From Flavipsychrobacter sp. (GTDB taxonomy: Bacteria; Bacteroidota; Bacteroidia; Chitinophagales; Chitinophagaceae), in assembly GCA_017849575.1 (NCBI GenBank), contig JAFIGV010000024.1, forward strand, positions 1 through 64,000: a DNA stretch of 64,000 nt, written 5' to 3'. Positions 18,517 to 27,416 of this stretch are shown in pieces. The number at the start of each line of letters is the position of its first letter. Position 1 is the stretch's first letter. Position numbers and translations under genes: made by a program. Below the pieces are notes generated by a model. The model was not told the origin of the DNA. It did no database searches and saw nothing but the letters and a program-made list of their open reading frames with translations.

Positions 18517-19263
18517 TCATGCTACCTGTTCAGCGCTCAGTTCTGTCAGTTTTTCTTCCATCAAACGACGCACTTTCTCTTTCAGCTCCGGAAGATCTTC
18601 AAGGGTCAGATCGTTTACATATACCGGATGCAGGAAGATGGCTCTGTTTCTGCCGGGCCAAAGTTTCCACCACGCGCTGTAATGCCAGCGATGTACCGTA
18701 TCCGGAAAAACCATGGGCAGAATGGGTGTCTGCGCCTGAATAGCCAGCCGGAAAGCGCCATCATAAAAGGAAGAAAGCGGCGCGCCCGTTTCATTAAAAC
18801 CACCTTCGGGAAATATGGTGATATGGCATTCTTTACGCAGTTGTCGCCACATCAAGCGCATGCTTTTGGCACGGCTTTCCTGACTGCTGCGGTCCACGAG
18901 GATGGCGAGTTGTTTATATACAAACCCAAACACCGGAATTTTCACCATTTCCTTTTTTGCCAGTGTGCGGAAATATTCCGGAATGGCGGCGTAGATGTTG
19001 ACGGTGTCGAGGTAGGAGATATGGTTGGCAACGATCACAAATTTTTTGTCCTTCGGAAAATAGCCACTGCTGCGTATGCGCATGCCGATGAGCAATAACC
19101 ATCCGCGCGACCAATACCGCACTACGGTGGCAATGATGCGCCGCGCCTTACCCGTGTCGCGGGAACCCACGACGAGAAAAAACGGAAACGCGATCAACAG
19201 ACTTGCAGCAAAGCTGATGAGTACAAAAAAAGTATAAAAGGGTTGAAGAATGGCTCTGATCAT
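18517..19263 (-). CDS. plsC: 1-acyl-sn-glycerol-3-phosphate acyltransferase
   Basis: A 248-aa membrane-bound acyltransferase that makes phosphatidic acid or acylates a related lipid. An N-terminal membrane helix (FYTFFVLISFAASLLIAFPFF) precedes the catalytic NHISYLDT motif and the substrate motif FPEGGFN. It starts 1 nt after the four-helix membrane gene ends, so the two are an operon. Confidence 0.9.
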   Translation of the reverse strand: MIRAILQPFYTFFVLISFAASLLIAFPFFLVVGSRDTGKARRIIATVVRYWSRGWLLLIGMRIRSSGYFPKDKKFVIVANHISYLDTVNIYAAIPEYFRTLAKKEMVKIPVFGFVYKQLAILVDRSSQESRAKSMRLMWRQLRKECHITIFPEGGFNETGAPLSSFYDGAFRLAIQAQTPILPMVFPDTVHRWHYSAWWKLWPGRNRAIFLHPVYVNDLTLEDLPELKEKVRRLMEEKLTELSAEQVA

Positions 19264-19264
19264 C

Positions 19265-19729
19265 TTACTTCATACCGGGGAACATTGGGCGTCCGACCAC
19301 CTCGCGAAATGGCCAGGGAATGGTCACCAGAATAATAACCAAAGCTATAGTCGTAAACCAAAATAGCTTTTTGAATTTAGTACGATCGTCCACATTCTTT
19401 TTCGATGCACTGTAGCCGATGTGGATCAAAACAATTGCCACAAGCATACCCAACATATGTTCGATGGTCCAGAAACGCTGATACTTATCGCTCATATCCA
19501 TACTGCCACTTGTGAGTTTGGCAAACCAACCATTCATAAAATATAAGGCCAGACCCAACAGCAACTGAACATCTGCAGAGATCATTAAAAATAAAGCCGC
19601 TTTTTTATTGCCGGCTGTAAAAGTTTTACCTCCGTTCATGCCGCTCAGGCTGCGGAAAATAGTGATGAGTGCGAAGGCCAGTACTACCCAGCGCATGAAA
19701 TTATGAAGATGCAATAATCCATTTTGCAT
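19265..19729 (-). CDS. Four-helix membrane protein, cytochrome-b-like
   Basis: A 154-aa protein with four predicted membrane helices (FMRWVVLAFALITIF, AALFLMISADVQLLLGLALYFM, MLGMLVAIVLIHIGYSA, LFWFTTIALVIILVTIPW). Histidines near or in helices (LLHLHNFMRW, TIEHMLGM, VLIHIGYS) could bind haem, and such proteins are often labelled cytochrome b in Bacteroidota, but this is unproven. It forms a tight pair with plsC. Confidence 0.65.
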   Translation of the reverse strand: MQNGLLHLHNFMRWVVLAFALITIFRSLSGMNGGKTFTAGNKKAALFLMISADVQLLLGLALYFMNGWFAKLTSGSMDMSDKYQRFWTIEHMLGMLVAIVLIHIGYSASKKNVDDRTKFKKLFWFTTIALVIILVTIPWPFREVVGRPMFPGMK

Positions 19730-19767
19730 AGTGGTAAATTTTTGCGGCTAAGGTAATATAAAACGCA

Positions 19768-21690
19768 TTAGCGACTGTATGCACTGGCGGTAAGCTTGTT
19801 GTGGATGAGTGCACTCCGGTAGAACTGCACAAAAGCATGAAATCTTGAAATCATTTTCCCGGCTACTTCCGTACTATCCTTGATCAGGTTGTTTTTGCAA
19901 AGACTATCGCTGCGGAAATCATACAATGCCTGTGGCTTCATTTCATTTGCGGTAAGCAAAAAATCATCCATATACCATTGGTAGCTTCCCGTGAGTTCGT
20001 TCACCACAAAGCGGGGCTGCTGTGTGTGGTAGAGACTTTGTCCGAAGGCAAAAAAAGGTTTCTGATATCCCAACATGTCCAGCACGGTAGGCAGTATATC
20101 TATTTGCTGAAAAAGCGTATCGGTAAAGCCTGTATGGAGGTCTAACGCCGGACTGTAAAATATAACAGGGATGCTGTAAGCGCCCATGTTGAGCGATGAA
20201 TAGTAAGGATCTTTGGACACCGGTGCTGCATGGTCGGCGGTGATGACAAAAAGTGTATTCGCAAACCATGACTGTTCGGAAGCTTTTTGAAAGAATTTTC
20301 GCAGAGCGAGATCTGTATAGGCAATGGTTTGATGAATAGGGAGACTTCCCTGCGGCAAAACGCTTGCGTACTTCGCAGGCACTTTGAATGGATCATGAGA
20401 ACTGAGTGAAAAAACAGAAGCCATGAAAGGTTGTTTCATCGCACTTAATCCCCGGGCGAAGTATTGAAAAAAAGGCTCGTCCCAAATGCCCCAGTTTCCG
20501 TCGTAGTCTCTATCGTTTGCATATTCAGTTCTGCCGTAATAATGCTGAAAACCTGCGTTAGAAGCGTAGATGTCGAAGCTCATGGTGCCATTGCTGCCGC
20601 CATGATAAAATGCTGTTTCATATCCTTCTTCCTGCAAAAGAGCCGGCAAGGAAGTGAGCCGGTCGGTGCCATAGGATGATGTGGTGATGGGCTCTTCCAT
20701 GAGGGAAGGCATGCCGGAAAGAATGGCGGGGATACCCTCCGCAGAATGCAGCGAATTGGCAAAGGCATGATGACAGACCAGTGCATGCTGCATCAAACTA
20801 TCGAGAAATGGGGTATAACTTTTCCTTCCTCCGATGCCGGTAAACTCTTTCGAAAAACTCTCCAGGATGATGACCACCACATTCTTTTTACTGAACTGCC
20901 GATCCTTATACTGCTTTACCGGTGGGAAATACTGCCCTAAGGTTTCCTCGCTGAAAAAATGCACTTCTTCCATTTTTCCGGAGTAGCTGTGCATGATGGA
21001 AAACGGTGTGTTCAGCACGATAGGAACGTATTGATTGCTGGTGACCTGCAGCGCATTGCCGTTACCCAGCGGTATCAGTTGCAGTCCGCCGCGCATACCG
21101 ATGATGCAGATACCTACGATAAGTATCATCGCTACAAATTGCCAGAGACCTATGATCCAGCTCATAGAAAAATCCGGCGGTACATTCAGTTTGGTTTTGG
21201 AACGAATGAAATTGTTGGCTTTTATAAACAACCAGATCAGTAGAATAAAGCCAATGGGCGCATACCAGTAGTCGGTGAGAAAATGCGGCAGCAGTTTCAG
21301 GAAATCGCTGCTGCGGGTAATCATATCGAGCACATCGTTGGTGGCGCGCTTGAGTGTAAATGGGAAATAGGCCCAATCGCTCACCTCAAAGGCGAAGGCA
21401 ATAGTATTGGTTGCAAGGAACCAATATTGCGTAAACCGCTCCCAGCGAGGCATACGCCATAGTGGAAGCGGCAGCAATAGCATGACAAAGTACAAGGCAT
21501 TGATGGTAACGATGGTAGAAAAATCGAAACGCAAAGCATAGAAACAAAGCCGCAGGAAGCCAGCAACGCCCAGCCCCGAAAATCGGTGGTGGTTGATGAG
21601 GGTAAAAGCCAGTCTGCTAAGAAAATAGCAGAGCAGCAAAAGCAAAATCTGAAAAAATATTCTTTTTAGCGACGGGAGTAATGCCTTCAT
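19768..21690 (-). CDS. LtaS-like phosphatase/phosphoglycerol transferase, sulfatase fold
   Basis: A 640-aa inner-membrane enzyme with about five N-terminal helices and a C-terminal alkaline-phosphatase/sulfatase-fold domain. Seen: KNVVVIILESFSKEF (metal-binding Glu), the probable nucleophile region ANSLHSAEGIPAILSG, FYHGGSNGTMSF, SLSSHDPFKVP and FVITADHAA (metal-binding DH). Gram-positive LtaS adds glycerol phosphate to lipoteichoic acid; Bacteroidota lack that polymer, so modification of a glycan or lipid head group is more likely. It begins 3 nt after the DinB-like gene. Confidence 0.85.
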   Translation of the reverse strand: MKALLPSLKRIFFQILLLLLCYFLSRLAFTLINHHRFSGLGVAGFLRLCFYALRFDFSTIVTINALYFVMLLLPLPLWRMPRWERFTQYWFLATNTIAFAFEVSDWAYFPFTLKRATNDVLDMITRSSDFLKLLPHFLTDYWYAPIGFILLIWLFIKANNFIRSKTKLNVPPDFSMSWIIGLWQFVAMILIVGICIIGMRGGLQLIPLGNGNALQVTSNQYVPIVLNTPFSIMHSYSGKMEEVHFFSEETLGQYFPPVKQYKDRQFSKKNVVVIILESFSKEFTGIGGRKSYTPFLDSLMQHALVCHHAFANSLHSAEGIPAILSGMPSLMEEPITTSSYGTDRLTSLPALLQEEGYETAFYHGGSNGTMSFDIYASNAGFQHYYGRTEYANDRDYDGNWGIWDEPFFQYFARGLSAMKQPFMASVFSLSSHDPFKVPAKYASVLPQGSLPIHQTIAYTDLALRKFFQKASEQSWFANTLFVITADHAAPVSKDPYYSSLNMGAYSIPVIFYSPALDLHTGFTDTLFQQIDILPTVLDMLGYQKPFFAFGQSLYHTQQPRFVVNELTGSYQWYMDDFLLTANEMKPQALYDFRSDSLCKNNLIKDSTEVAGKMISRFHAFVQFYRSALIHNKLTASAYSR

Positions 21691-21693
21691 TCT

Positions 21694-22233
21694 TTACCAG
21701 TTCATTCTATGCCTCAGACTCCTGATCTGCTCTACATGATGGCGTCCGTGCCATGCGTACAAATCCGTCATTTCCCATATCGGCACGTAGCGTTCATGCT
21801 CGGGGTGGAAGTACGTGCGTTCCCAATCTTCGGGCTGCATATTGCGCAACACCTGCACCCAGCGCCGATGCAAAGCATGCAGCAGCGTTACCGACACATT
21901 TACCGGTACGGTCTCTACATCCGGCAGCTCTGCCCATAGCTTTTCGTCCCAGGGTTTAATGACCGGACTATCTTCGGTTAGCGCGAGCTTTAGCCTGATG
22001 TAAGCATTCATGTGGCTGTCGGCAATATGGTGGATCACCTCGTTGATGGTCCACCCACCCGGACGGTAGGGCGTATCGAGCTGGTCTGCATCAAGGTTTT
22101 CAATGCACAGGTCGAGCCACTTGGGCAATGCTTCAATAGCAGCAATCCATTCATTTTGTAATTCCGGCGGATATTTTTCCGGAGCTTCATAACGGCCTAC
22201 AGGGTAGGCCAACTGTTCATGACTTTCGTCCAT
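21694..22233 (-). CDS. DinB-superfamily YfiT-like putative metal-dependent hydrolase
   Basis: The ATG at 22233 gives 179 aa starting MDESHEQLAYPVGRYE. An upstream in-frame ATG at 22290 lies before a TAAATTTG promoter element and was not chosen. Helical-bundle motifs include GGWTINEVIHHIADSH and LYAWHGRHHVEQI; three histidines (in HHIADSH and HGRHH) are the expected metal ligands. YfiT/BstA proteins transfer or hydrolyse small thiols in some Gram-positives; the substrate here is unknown. Confidence 0.85.
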   Translation of the reverse strand: MDESHEQLAYPVGRYEAPEKYPPELQNEWIAAIEALPKWLDLCIENLDADQLDTPYRPGGWTINEVIHHIADSHMNAYIRLKLALTEDSPVIKPWDEKLWAELPDVETVPVNVSVTLLHALHRRWVQVLRNMQPEDWERTYFHPEHERYVPIWEMTDLYAWHGRHHVEQIRSLRHRMNW

Positions 22234-22266
22234 GGAAAGGAATGTTGGTTTGATATAAAAGTAACG

Positions 22267-22274
22267 CAAATTTA
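22267..22274 (-). promoter_or_regulatory. -7 element TAAATTTG for the DinB/LtaS-like operon
   Basis: Minus-strand TAAATTTG (22274-22267) lies 33 nt before the ATG at 22233 and inside any protein begun at 22290. It decides the start in favour of 22233. Confidence 0.5.
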
Positions 22275-22371
22275 ATGGATGATCTGTCAATGGAAAACGG
22301 ACATCAGTAAATTTCTCCTGTCACGATTTTTATAAACTTCCCAAACCATTGCACAGTTTTTCCTTCATGTC

Positions 22372-24843
22372 TCAGTAGGGATCTACATCAAAAAGCATTT
22401 GTAGCGAAGAAAGTCCACGTTGTGCTGTGATGAACTGTCGTTGTTGTATCAAAGTAGATTTCACTGCTGCGATGATCTTTGTATCCCGCGGACATTTCAC
22501 CGATACTTCTTGTATGTAGAGGTTGCGTACCCGGCTCACCAGTGCAGGCACAGGCCCCTGAAGGGTGATCTGTTCCTGCAATTTCAGTGCTTCGCAGAGC
22601 ATGGTAGCGGCTTGCACAGCTTTGGCTTCGTCCTTGTGCTTGAAAATTATTTTGATCAGCCTGGTAAATGGTGGATAAGAAAAATATTCCCTGAAACGAA
22701 TCTCATGATCGTAAAAAGCCCGCACATTGTGTTCTATCACCCAGGCAATAACCGGATGTTTTGTGTTATGCGCCTGAATAAACACTTTGCCTGCACCATC
22801 GGTACGACCGGCTCTGCCACTCACCTGCTCCATTAGCTGAAAGGCACGTTCATTCACCCGGAAATCGGGGTAGCTCAATAAACTATCTGCACTCAAAATG
22901 CCTACCAGCGCCACCCTGGCAAAGTCCAGCCCTTTTACCACCATTTGCGTACCTACAAGAATATCTATTTTGTGCTTCTCAAGTTTTTCAAAAAGGTTAC
23001 TCATCGTCTGCTTGCCACGCATGCTGTCCACATCCATTCGTGCAATGCGCGCCTCCGGAAATAGTTGCTGTACTTCTTCCTCCACCTTTTCCGTACCATA
23101 GGTTTTACTTTGCAAACGGTTGCTGCCGCAAGATGGACAAGTGTGGATGATAGCAGATTTCAGTCCGCAGTAATGACAATGCAATTTGTCGGAGGTTTTA
23201 TGATAGGTCAGTGCCACCGCACAGTTTTTACACTGCGGCACCCAACCACAAACCATACAAAGCTGAAAAGGTGCATAGCCTCGCCGGTTCTGAAAAAGGA
23301 TGATCTGCTTTTTATTGGATAAGGCTTCGGCCATGGCCTGATAAAGCTCGGGGGTGATTAGTTTCACAGCAAGGCTGCGCATGGCTTCCAGAGATTTTGC
23401 ATTGATCACCTGTATCTCCGGCAGGTCAACACCAAGATAGCGCTCCCGTAGCGGAACCCATCCATACTTACCCGTTTGCACATTGTGCAGGCTTTCAACC
23501 GAGGGCGTGGCTGAACCCAGCAGCACCTGAGCCCCGTGCAGCCCTGCGAGATAAATGGCAGCATCGCGCGCATGGAAACGTGGGGCCGGATCTTTCTGTT
23601 TGTACGACGCGTCATGTTCTTCATCAACAATGATCGTTCCCAACTGTTGAAAAGGAAGCCACAGAGCAGACCTCGGACCCGCTACTACTTTGTACGTTCC
23701 GCGTTTCACCTTTTCCCAAATCTCCACTCTTTCATTATTGGAGAAGCGCGAATGATAGACACCCAACTCTTCGCCAAAATACTGGTACAGCCTGCTGACC
23801 AGTTGCGTGGTCAACCCAATCTCCGGCAGCAACAGCAGCACTTGCGCGCCTTGTGCCAGGCAGGCTTTGATCTTGTGTATATACAGCAAGGTTTTGCCGC
23901 TGCCGGTAACACCTTCGAGCAGAATGACCTGCTTTGTTTTAAACCCTTCCTCTATGGCCTGGTATGCCTTGAGCTGTGCCTGAGTAAATTCATACGACTT
24001 CTTTTCTACAGGCGATTCAATCAACACGCGATCTACATCTTTTTCCTCCACCAGCAGTATGCCCCGGCTTTGCAACGCAGCGATCTGTGCGGCCGTACAG
24101 CCCGAGCGGTCTAAAAGTTCGCTCTGCTTTACGACTTGCTGTTTTACGGTCAGCTCAATGAGCGCCATCAGCAGCTCGAGTTGCTTCGGGGCTCTGGCCA
24201 GCGTATCGAAGAGCTTGCTTAGCCGCTGTTCGTCCCGGAATTCGGGAGCGAGGGAAACAAACTTTTCCCGTCTGGGCGCATAGCTTTGTTCGAGTGCGTC
24301 ACTGATCAGCACTGCTTCTGCTTCAATCAATTCATCAAGCACCTTGTTCAAATGCCGCTCACCAACCAGCGCTTTCAATTCTGAAATCGAGAGCTCCGTT
24401 CTGTGCTCCAAAGCTTCTACGGCAAGAAGGGTATGCTCCGTCCACTGCAGCTCTGGTGTATCCGCTTTCCAGATGAGCCGGGTTTCGCCCATCAGTTTGA
24501 GATGTGCAGGAAGGGCAGCCTGCATTACTTCGCCCGGAGCTGCTATATAGTAATGAGCAATCCAACGCCAAAACTCCAGTTGAAGGGCGGACACTACCGG
24601 TTCGTCATCAATGATATTTCTGATGGGCTTTACCTGATAGAGCTCGGGTTTGTTGTTGTGCAGCCGATCCACAATTGCTGCATACTGCCTGTTCCTCCCC
24701 AAACTAACCTCTACCCTCATGCCCGGGCGCAGCAAGGCCTGCATGTCTGTGGGCACGCCATAAGTGAGTACCTGCGGCAGCGCCAGCGGAACTATTACAT
24801 CTGCGAAGCGAACACCCTGGGTCGGACTTTCGGGGAAAAGCAT
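22372..24843 (-). CDS. priA: Primosomal helicase PriA
   Basis: An 823-aa 3'-5' helicase that restarts replication forks. Domain order: N-terminal DNA-binding region, helicase with Walker A LEGVTGSGKTLLYI and DEEHDASYKQ, zinc-binding insert with paired cysteines (CMVCGWVPQCKNC, CHYCGLKS, CPSCGSNRL), then motifs V/VI (VGTQMVVKGLDF, VSGRAGRTDGAG). The ATG at 24843 gives the family length. It is divergent from clpX. Confidence 0.97.
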   Translation of the reverse strand: MLFPESPTQGVRFADVIVPLALPQVLTYGVPTDMQALLRPGMRVEVSLGRNRQYAAIVDRLHNNKPELYQVKPIRNIIDDEPVVSALQLEFWRWIAHYYIAAPGEVMQAALPAHLKLMGETRLIWKADTPELQWTEHTLLAVEALEHRTELSISELKALVGERHLNKVLDELIEAEAVLISDALEQSYAPRREKFVSLAPEFRDEQRLSKLFDTLARAPKQLELLMALIELTVKQQVVKQSELLDRSGCTAAQIAALQSRGILLVEEKDVDRVLIESPVEKKSYEFTQAQLKAYQAIEEGFKTKQVILLEGVTGSGKTLLYIHKIKACLAQGAQVLLLLPEIGLTTQLVSRLYQYFGEELGVYHSRFSNNERVEIWEKVKRGTYKVVAGPRSALWLPFQQLGTIIVDEEHDASYKQKDPAPRFHARDAAIYLAGLHGAQVLLGSATPSVESLHNVQTGKYGWVPLRERYLGVDLPEIQVINAKSLEAMRSLAVKLITPELYQAMAEALSNKKQIILFQNRRGYAPFQLCMVCGWVPQCKNCAVALTYHKTSDKLHCHYCGLKSAIIHTCPSCGSNRLQSKTYGTEKVEEEVQQLFPEARIARMDVDSMRGKQTMSNLFEKLEKHKIDILVGTQMVVKGLDFARVALVGILSADSLLSYPDFRVNERAFQLMEQVSGRAGRTDGAGKVFIQAHNTKHPVIAWVIEHNVRAFYDHEIRFREYFSYPPFTRLIKIIFKHKDEAKAVQAATMLCEALKLQEQITLQGPVPALVSRVRNLYIQEVSVKCPRDTKIIAAVKSTLIQQRQFITAQRGLSSLQMLFDVDPY

Positions 24844-24918
24844 ATTTGCAAGTTAGTGTGCAGGAAGAATATTCGGCTCAGATTCAAATTTGACAGGTGT
24901 GCTCTCGGCCATTCGCCG

Positions 24919-24926
24919 TATTTTTG
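24919..24926 (+). promoter_or_regulatory. -7 element TATTTTTG for clpX
   Basis: A TAnnTTTG match 26 nt before the clpX ATG. The nearest TTTG upstream (24889-24892) is 26 nt away, longer than the usual spacing, so the -33 is uncertain. Confidence 0.45.
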
Positions 24927-24952
24927 CCATCTAAAAAAATTACCGGAAGCAC

Positions 24953-26206
24953 ATGGCAAAGACAACGGAAAGGAAATGTTCATTTTGCGATCGTCAGGAA
25001 AGCGACGTGAATATTCTTTTCACAGGAATGAAAGGTAATATCTGCGATCAATGTATTGAAAACGCACACTATCTTTTGCAGGAAGCGCTTGGCGACAATC
25101 AGAAAAACAAAGAACAGGAAGTGAAGCTGAACATTCAGCAACACAAGATCTACAAACCGAAGGAGATCAAGGACTTTCTGGATCAGTACGTGATCGGGCA
25201 GAACGACGCCAAAAAAATTCTGTCGGTAGCTATCTACAACCATTACAAAAGACTTACGATGCCTGCCATGGACGATGTGGAGATTGAAAAATCAAACATC
25301 ATTATGGTAGGTGAAACCGGAACCGGTAAAACCTTGCTCGCAAAAACCATTGCACGGTTACTGCAGGTCCCTTTTGCCATTGTAGATGCTACCGTTTTTA
25401 CCGAAGCGGGCTATGTAGGTGAGGACGTGGAAAGTATTCTGTCCCGGCTTTTACAGGCCTGCAACTTTGATGTGGCTGCCGCAGAGCGAGGGATTGTGTA
25501 TATTGATGAGATTGATAAAATTGGCAGAAAGAGCGATAACCCTTCCATAACACGCGATGTGAGCGGAGAAGGTGTGCAACAGGCTATGCTCAAATTGCTG
25601 GAAGGATCGGAAGTGCTGGTGCCGCCACAAGGCGGGCGCAAGCATCCGGAACAAAAAATGGTGAAAGTGAACACGCAGAATATTTTGTTTATCTGCGGAG
25701 GTGCCTTCGAGGGTATTGATAAAATGATAGCCAGACGAGTACAAACTTCTGCCATTGGTTACAATGCAATAAAATCTACTAAAGAACTTGACCGCGCGAA
25801 TTTGCTGCAATATGTGAATGCGCAGGACCTTAGGACTTTCGGCCTGATTCCCGAACTTTTGGGAAGACTACCGATCGTTACCTACCTTAATCCTCTGGAT
25901 CGTCCTGCACTGAAGCGCATCTTAACCGAACCCAAGAATGCCTTAATCAAACAGTACGGCAAGCTGTTTGAGTACGAAGGGGTGAAGCTGGAAGTGGAAG
26001 ATGAGGCACTGGATTACATGGTGGACAAAGCGGTTCAGTACAAACTCGGCGGCCGCGGTCTGCGGGCCATCTGCGAAATGATACTCACCGATGCGATGTT
26101 TGATATTCCTTCGCAGGAAAAGAAAGAGGGTGTTTTCCACCTTACCGCTGCCTATGCACGGCAAATGCTGGAACACTCGAAACTGGACTATCTGAAAGCG
26201 GCATGA
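24953..26206 (+). CDS. clpX: ATP-dependent Clp protease ATPase subunit ClpX
   Basis: A 417-aa AAA+ unfoldase that feeds tagged proteins to ClpP. The N-terminal zinc domain has Cys at 9, 12, 31 and 34. Then come [15 protein letters not shown], Walker [14 protein letters not shown], Walker [14 protein letters not shown], the pore loop GYVGEDVES and sensor region [13 protein letters not shown]. No clpP is adjacent in this window. It is followed 29 nt later by a small conserved-looking ORF. Confidence 0.98.
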   Translation: MAKTTERKCSFCDRQESDVNILFTGMKGNICDQCIENAHYLLQEALGDNQKNKEQEVKLNIQQHKIYKPKEIKDFLDQYVIGQNDAKKILSVAIYNHYKRLTMPAMDDVEIEKSNIIMVGETGTGKTLLAKTIARLLQVPFAIVDATVFTEAGYVGEDVESILSRLLQACNFDVAAAERGIVYIDEIDKIGRKSDNPSITRDVSGEGVQQAMLKLLEGSEVLVPPQGGRKHPEQKMVKVNTQNILFICGGAFEGIDKMIARRVQTSAIGYNAIKSTKELDRANLLQYVNAQDLRTFGLIPELLGRLPIVTYLNPLDRPALKRILTEPKNALIKQYGKLFEYEGVKLEVEDEALDYMVDKAVQYKLGGRGLRAICEMILTDAMFDIPSQEKKEGVFHLTAAYARQMLEHSKLDYLKAA

Positions 26207-26235
26207 CAACAGAATAACTAAGAAAACTACAATTT

Positions 26236-26412
26236 ATGCAAGAGCTCATTAACGAACTTATATCTAAAGCAGGATTGACACAGGAGCAGGCAGAACGCTC
26301 AATAGAGGTCATTAAAAACTATATACAGGCGCAGTTGCCACCAATGATGCAAGGCATGGTGGACAACTTCCTGGGCCAGCAGGGAAACGCTGAAGACCCG
26401 GTAGGTGCCTAA
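26236..26412 (+). CDS. 58-aa helical protein downstream of clpX
   Basis: A short ORF from ATG 26236 to TAA 26410-26412 that encodes 58 aa, starting MQELINELISKAGLTQEQAE and ending GNAEDPVGA. It is predicted to be two amphipathic helices with the motif LPPMMQGMVDNFL. It lies 29 nt after clpX on the same strand and directly before a strong terminator, which supports it as the last gene of the clpX transcript. Function unknown; a role as ClpX adaptor or substrate is speculation. Confidence 0.75.
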   Translation: MQELINELISKAGLTQEQAERSIEVIKNYIQAQLPPMMQGMVDNFLGQQGNAEDPVGA

Positions 26413-26413
26413 A

Positions 26414-26445
26414 CGAAAAAGCCACTCACTCGGGTGGCTTTTTCG
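26414..26445. terminator. Strong bidirectional terminator
   Basis: Perfect 12-bp stem CGAAAAAGCCAC (26414-26425) with GTGGCTTTTTCG (26434-26445), eight-base loop. It separates the convergent clpX and greA-HIT operons. Confidence 0.92.
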
Positions 26446-26461
26446 TTCGCATTCAGTTCCA

Positions 26462-26854
26462 TTAAAGATGGCTGATGATTTTCGATTGGGCAGATGCCAG
26501 CTCCTCGGGACTACGCTTCAATTTATCGCGCGTAAAATTCAGGTCGTCGGAAGTATCAATAGGAACGAGATGCATATGTGCATGCGGTACCTCTAATCCC
26601 AAGATAGCCATGCCGCAACGATTGCAGGGGAATGACTTTTCAATAGCATGGGCGATGGGACGTGCAAATCGCAACCAACGGCCCAGAAACTCATCATCGA
26701 GATCAAAAGCCTTATCAACTTCAACCTTCGGAACGATTAAAACATGCCCATCGCGTAAAGGAAAGATGTCGAGAAAGGCATAGAAATATTCGTCCTCGCA
26801 AATTTTGTAGGCTGGTATCTCCCCCGCAATAATTTTTGAAAATAGACTGGCCAT
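26462..26854 (-). CDS. HIT-family nucleotide hydrolase
   Basis: A 130-aa histidine-triad protein of the HINT/Hit group, which hydrolyses nucleotide phosphoramidates or dinucleotides. N-terminal SLFSKIIAGEIPAYKICEDE, then HVLIVPKVEVDK and the triad HAHMHLVPI are clear. It begins 3 nt after greA ends, an operon arrangement. Confidence 0.93.
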   Translation of the reverse strand: MASLFSKIIAGEIPAYKICEDEYFYAFLDIFPLRDGHVLIVPKVEVDKAFDLDDEFLGRWLRFARPIAHAIEKSFPCNRCGMAILGLEVPHAHMHLVPIDTSDDLNFTRDKLKRSPEELASAQSKIISHL

Positions 26855-26857
26855 AGA

Positions 26858-27331
26858 TCAGATGGTTATGTTTTCGACCCTGAACTTAAGTATGCCGCTG
26901 GGTGCCGTTACTTCAGCCACTTCACCAACAGCCTTTCCTAACAAACCCTTTCCGATGGGTGAAGTCACGGAGATCTTACCGGCTTTGAGATCTGCCTCTT
27001 TCTCCGATACAATCTGATATTCTACCGTCTTTTTATTGGCCATGTTGGTCAGCTTCACTTTACTCAGGATCGACACTTTGCTGGTGTCAATATCCTTCGC
27101 ATCTATGACCCTTGCATTGGCAATTGCGCCCTCCAATTGGGCAATCTTGGCTTCATGATATCCCTGTGCTTCCTTAGCGGCGTCATATTCTGCATTTTCA
27201 CGCAGATCGCCCTTCTCACGGGCTTCGGCGATTTGTCTCGCTATCTCTGCACGGCCGGCTGTTTTCAACTGGTTGAGCTCGTCGCGCATTTGTTCCAGCG
27301 TTTCTTTGGTCACGTAGTTGATCCCTGACAT
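26858..27331 (-). CDS. greA: Transcription elongation factor GreA
   Basis: A 157-aa GreA that stimulates transcript cleavage by backtracked RNA polymerase. The N-terminal coiled coil holds the acidic tip REKGDLRENAEYDAAKEAQG; the C-terminal FKBP-like domain contains ISVTSPIGKGLLGKAVGEVAEV. It is the first gene of a greA-HIT operon. Confidence 0.97.
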   Translation of the reverse strand: MSGINYVTKETLEQMRDELNQLKTAGRAEIARQIAEAREKGDLRENAEYDAAKEAQGYHEAKIAQLEGAIANARVIDAKDIDTSKVSILSKVKLTNMANKKTVEYQIVSEKEADLKAGKISVTSPIGKGLLGKAVGEVAEVTAPSGILKFRVENITI

Positions 27332-27361
27332 ACAATCTTCTTTTTATCGTTACATAGTAAA

Positions 27362-27395
27362 AAATACAACGCTTCCGTTTGAAACGAAAGCGTTG
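27362..27395 (-). terminator. Terminator after the PorV-like gene
   Basis: Long hairpin CAACGCTTTCG / CGGAAGCGTTG (one wobble pair), followed on the minus strand by TATTTTTTA. It lies 22 nt past the stop at 27417. Confidence 0.8.
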
Positions 27396-27416
27396 ACGCA
27401 ATGCAAATGTAAAGAA

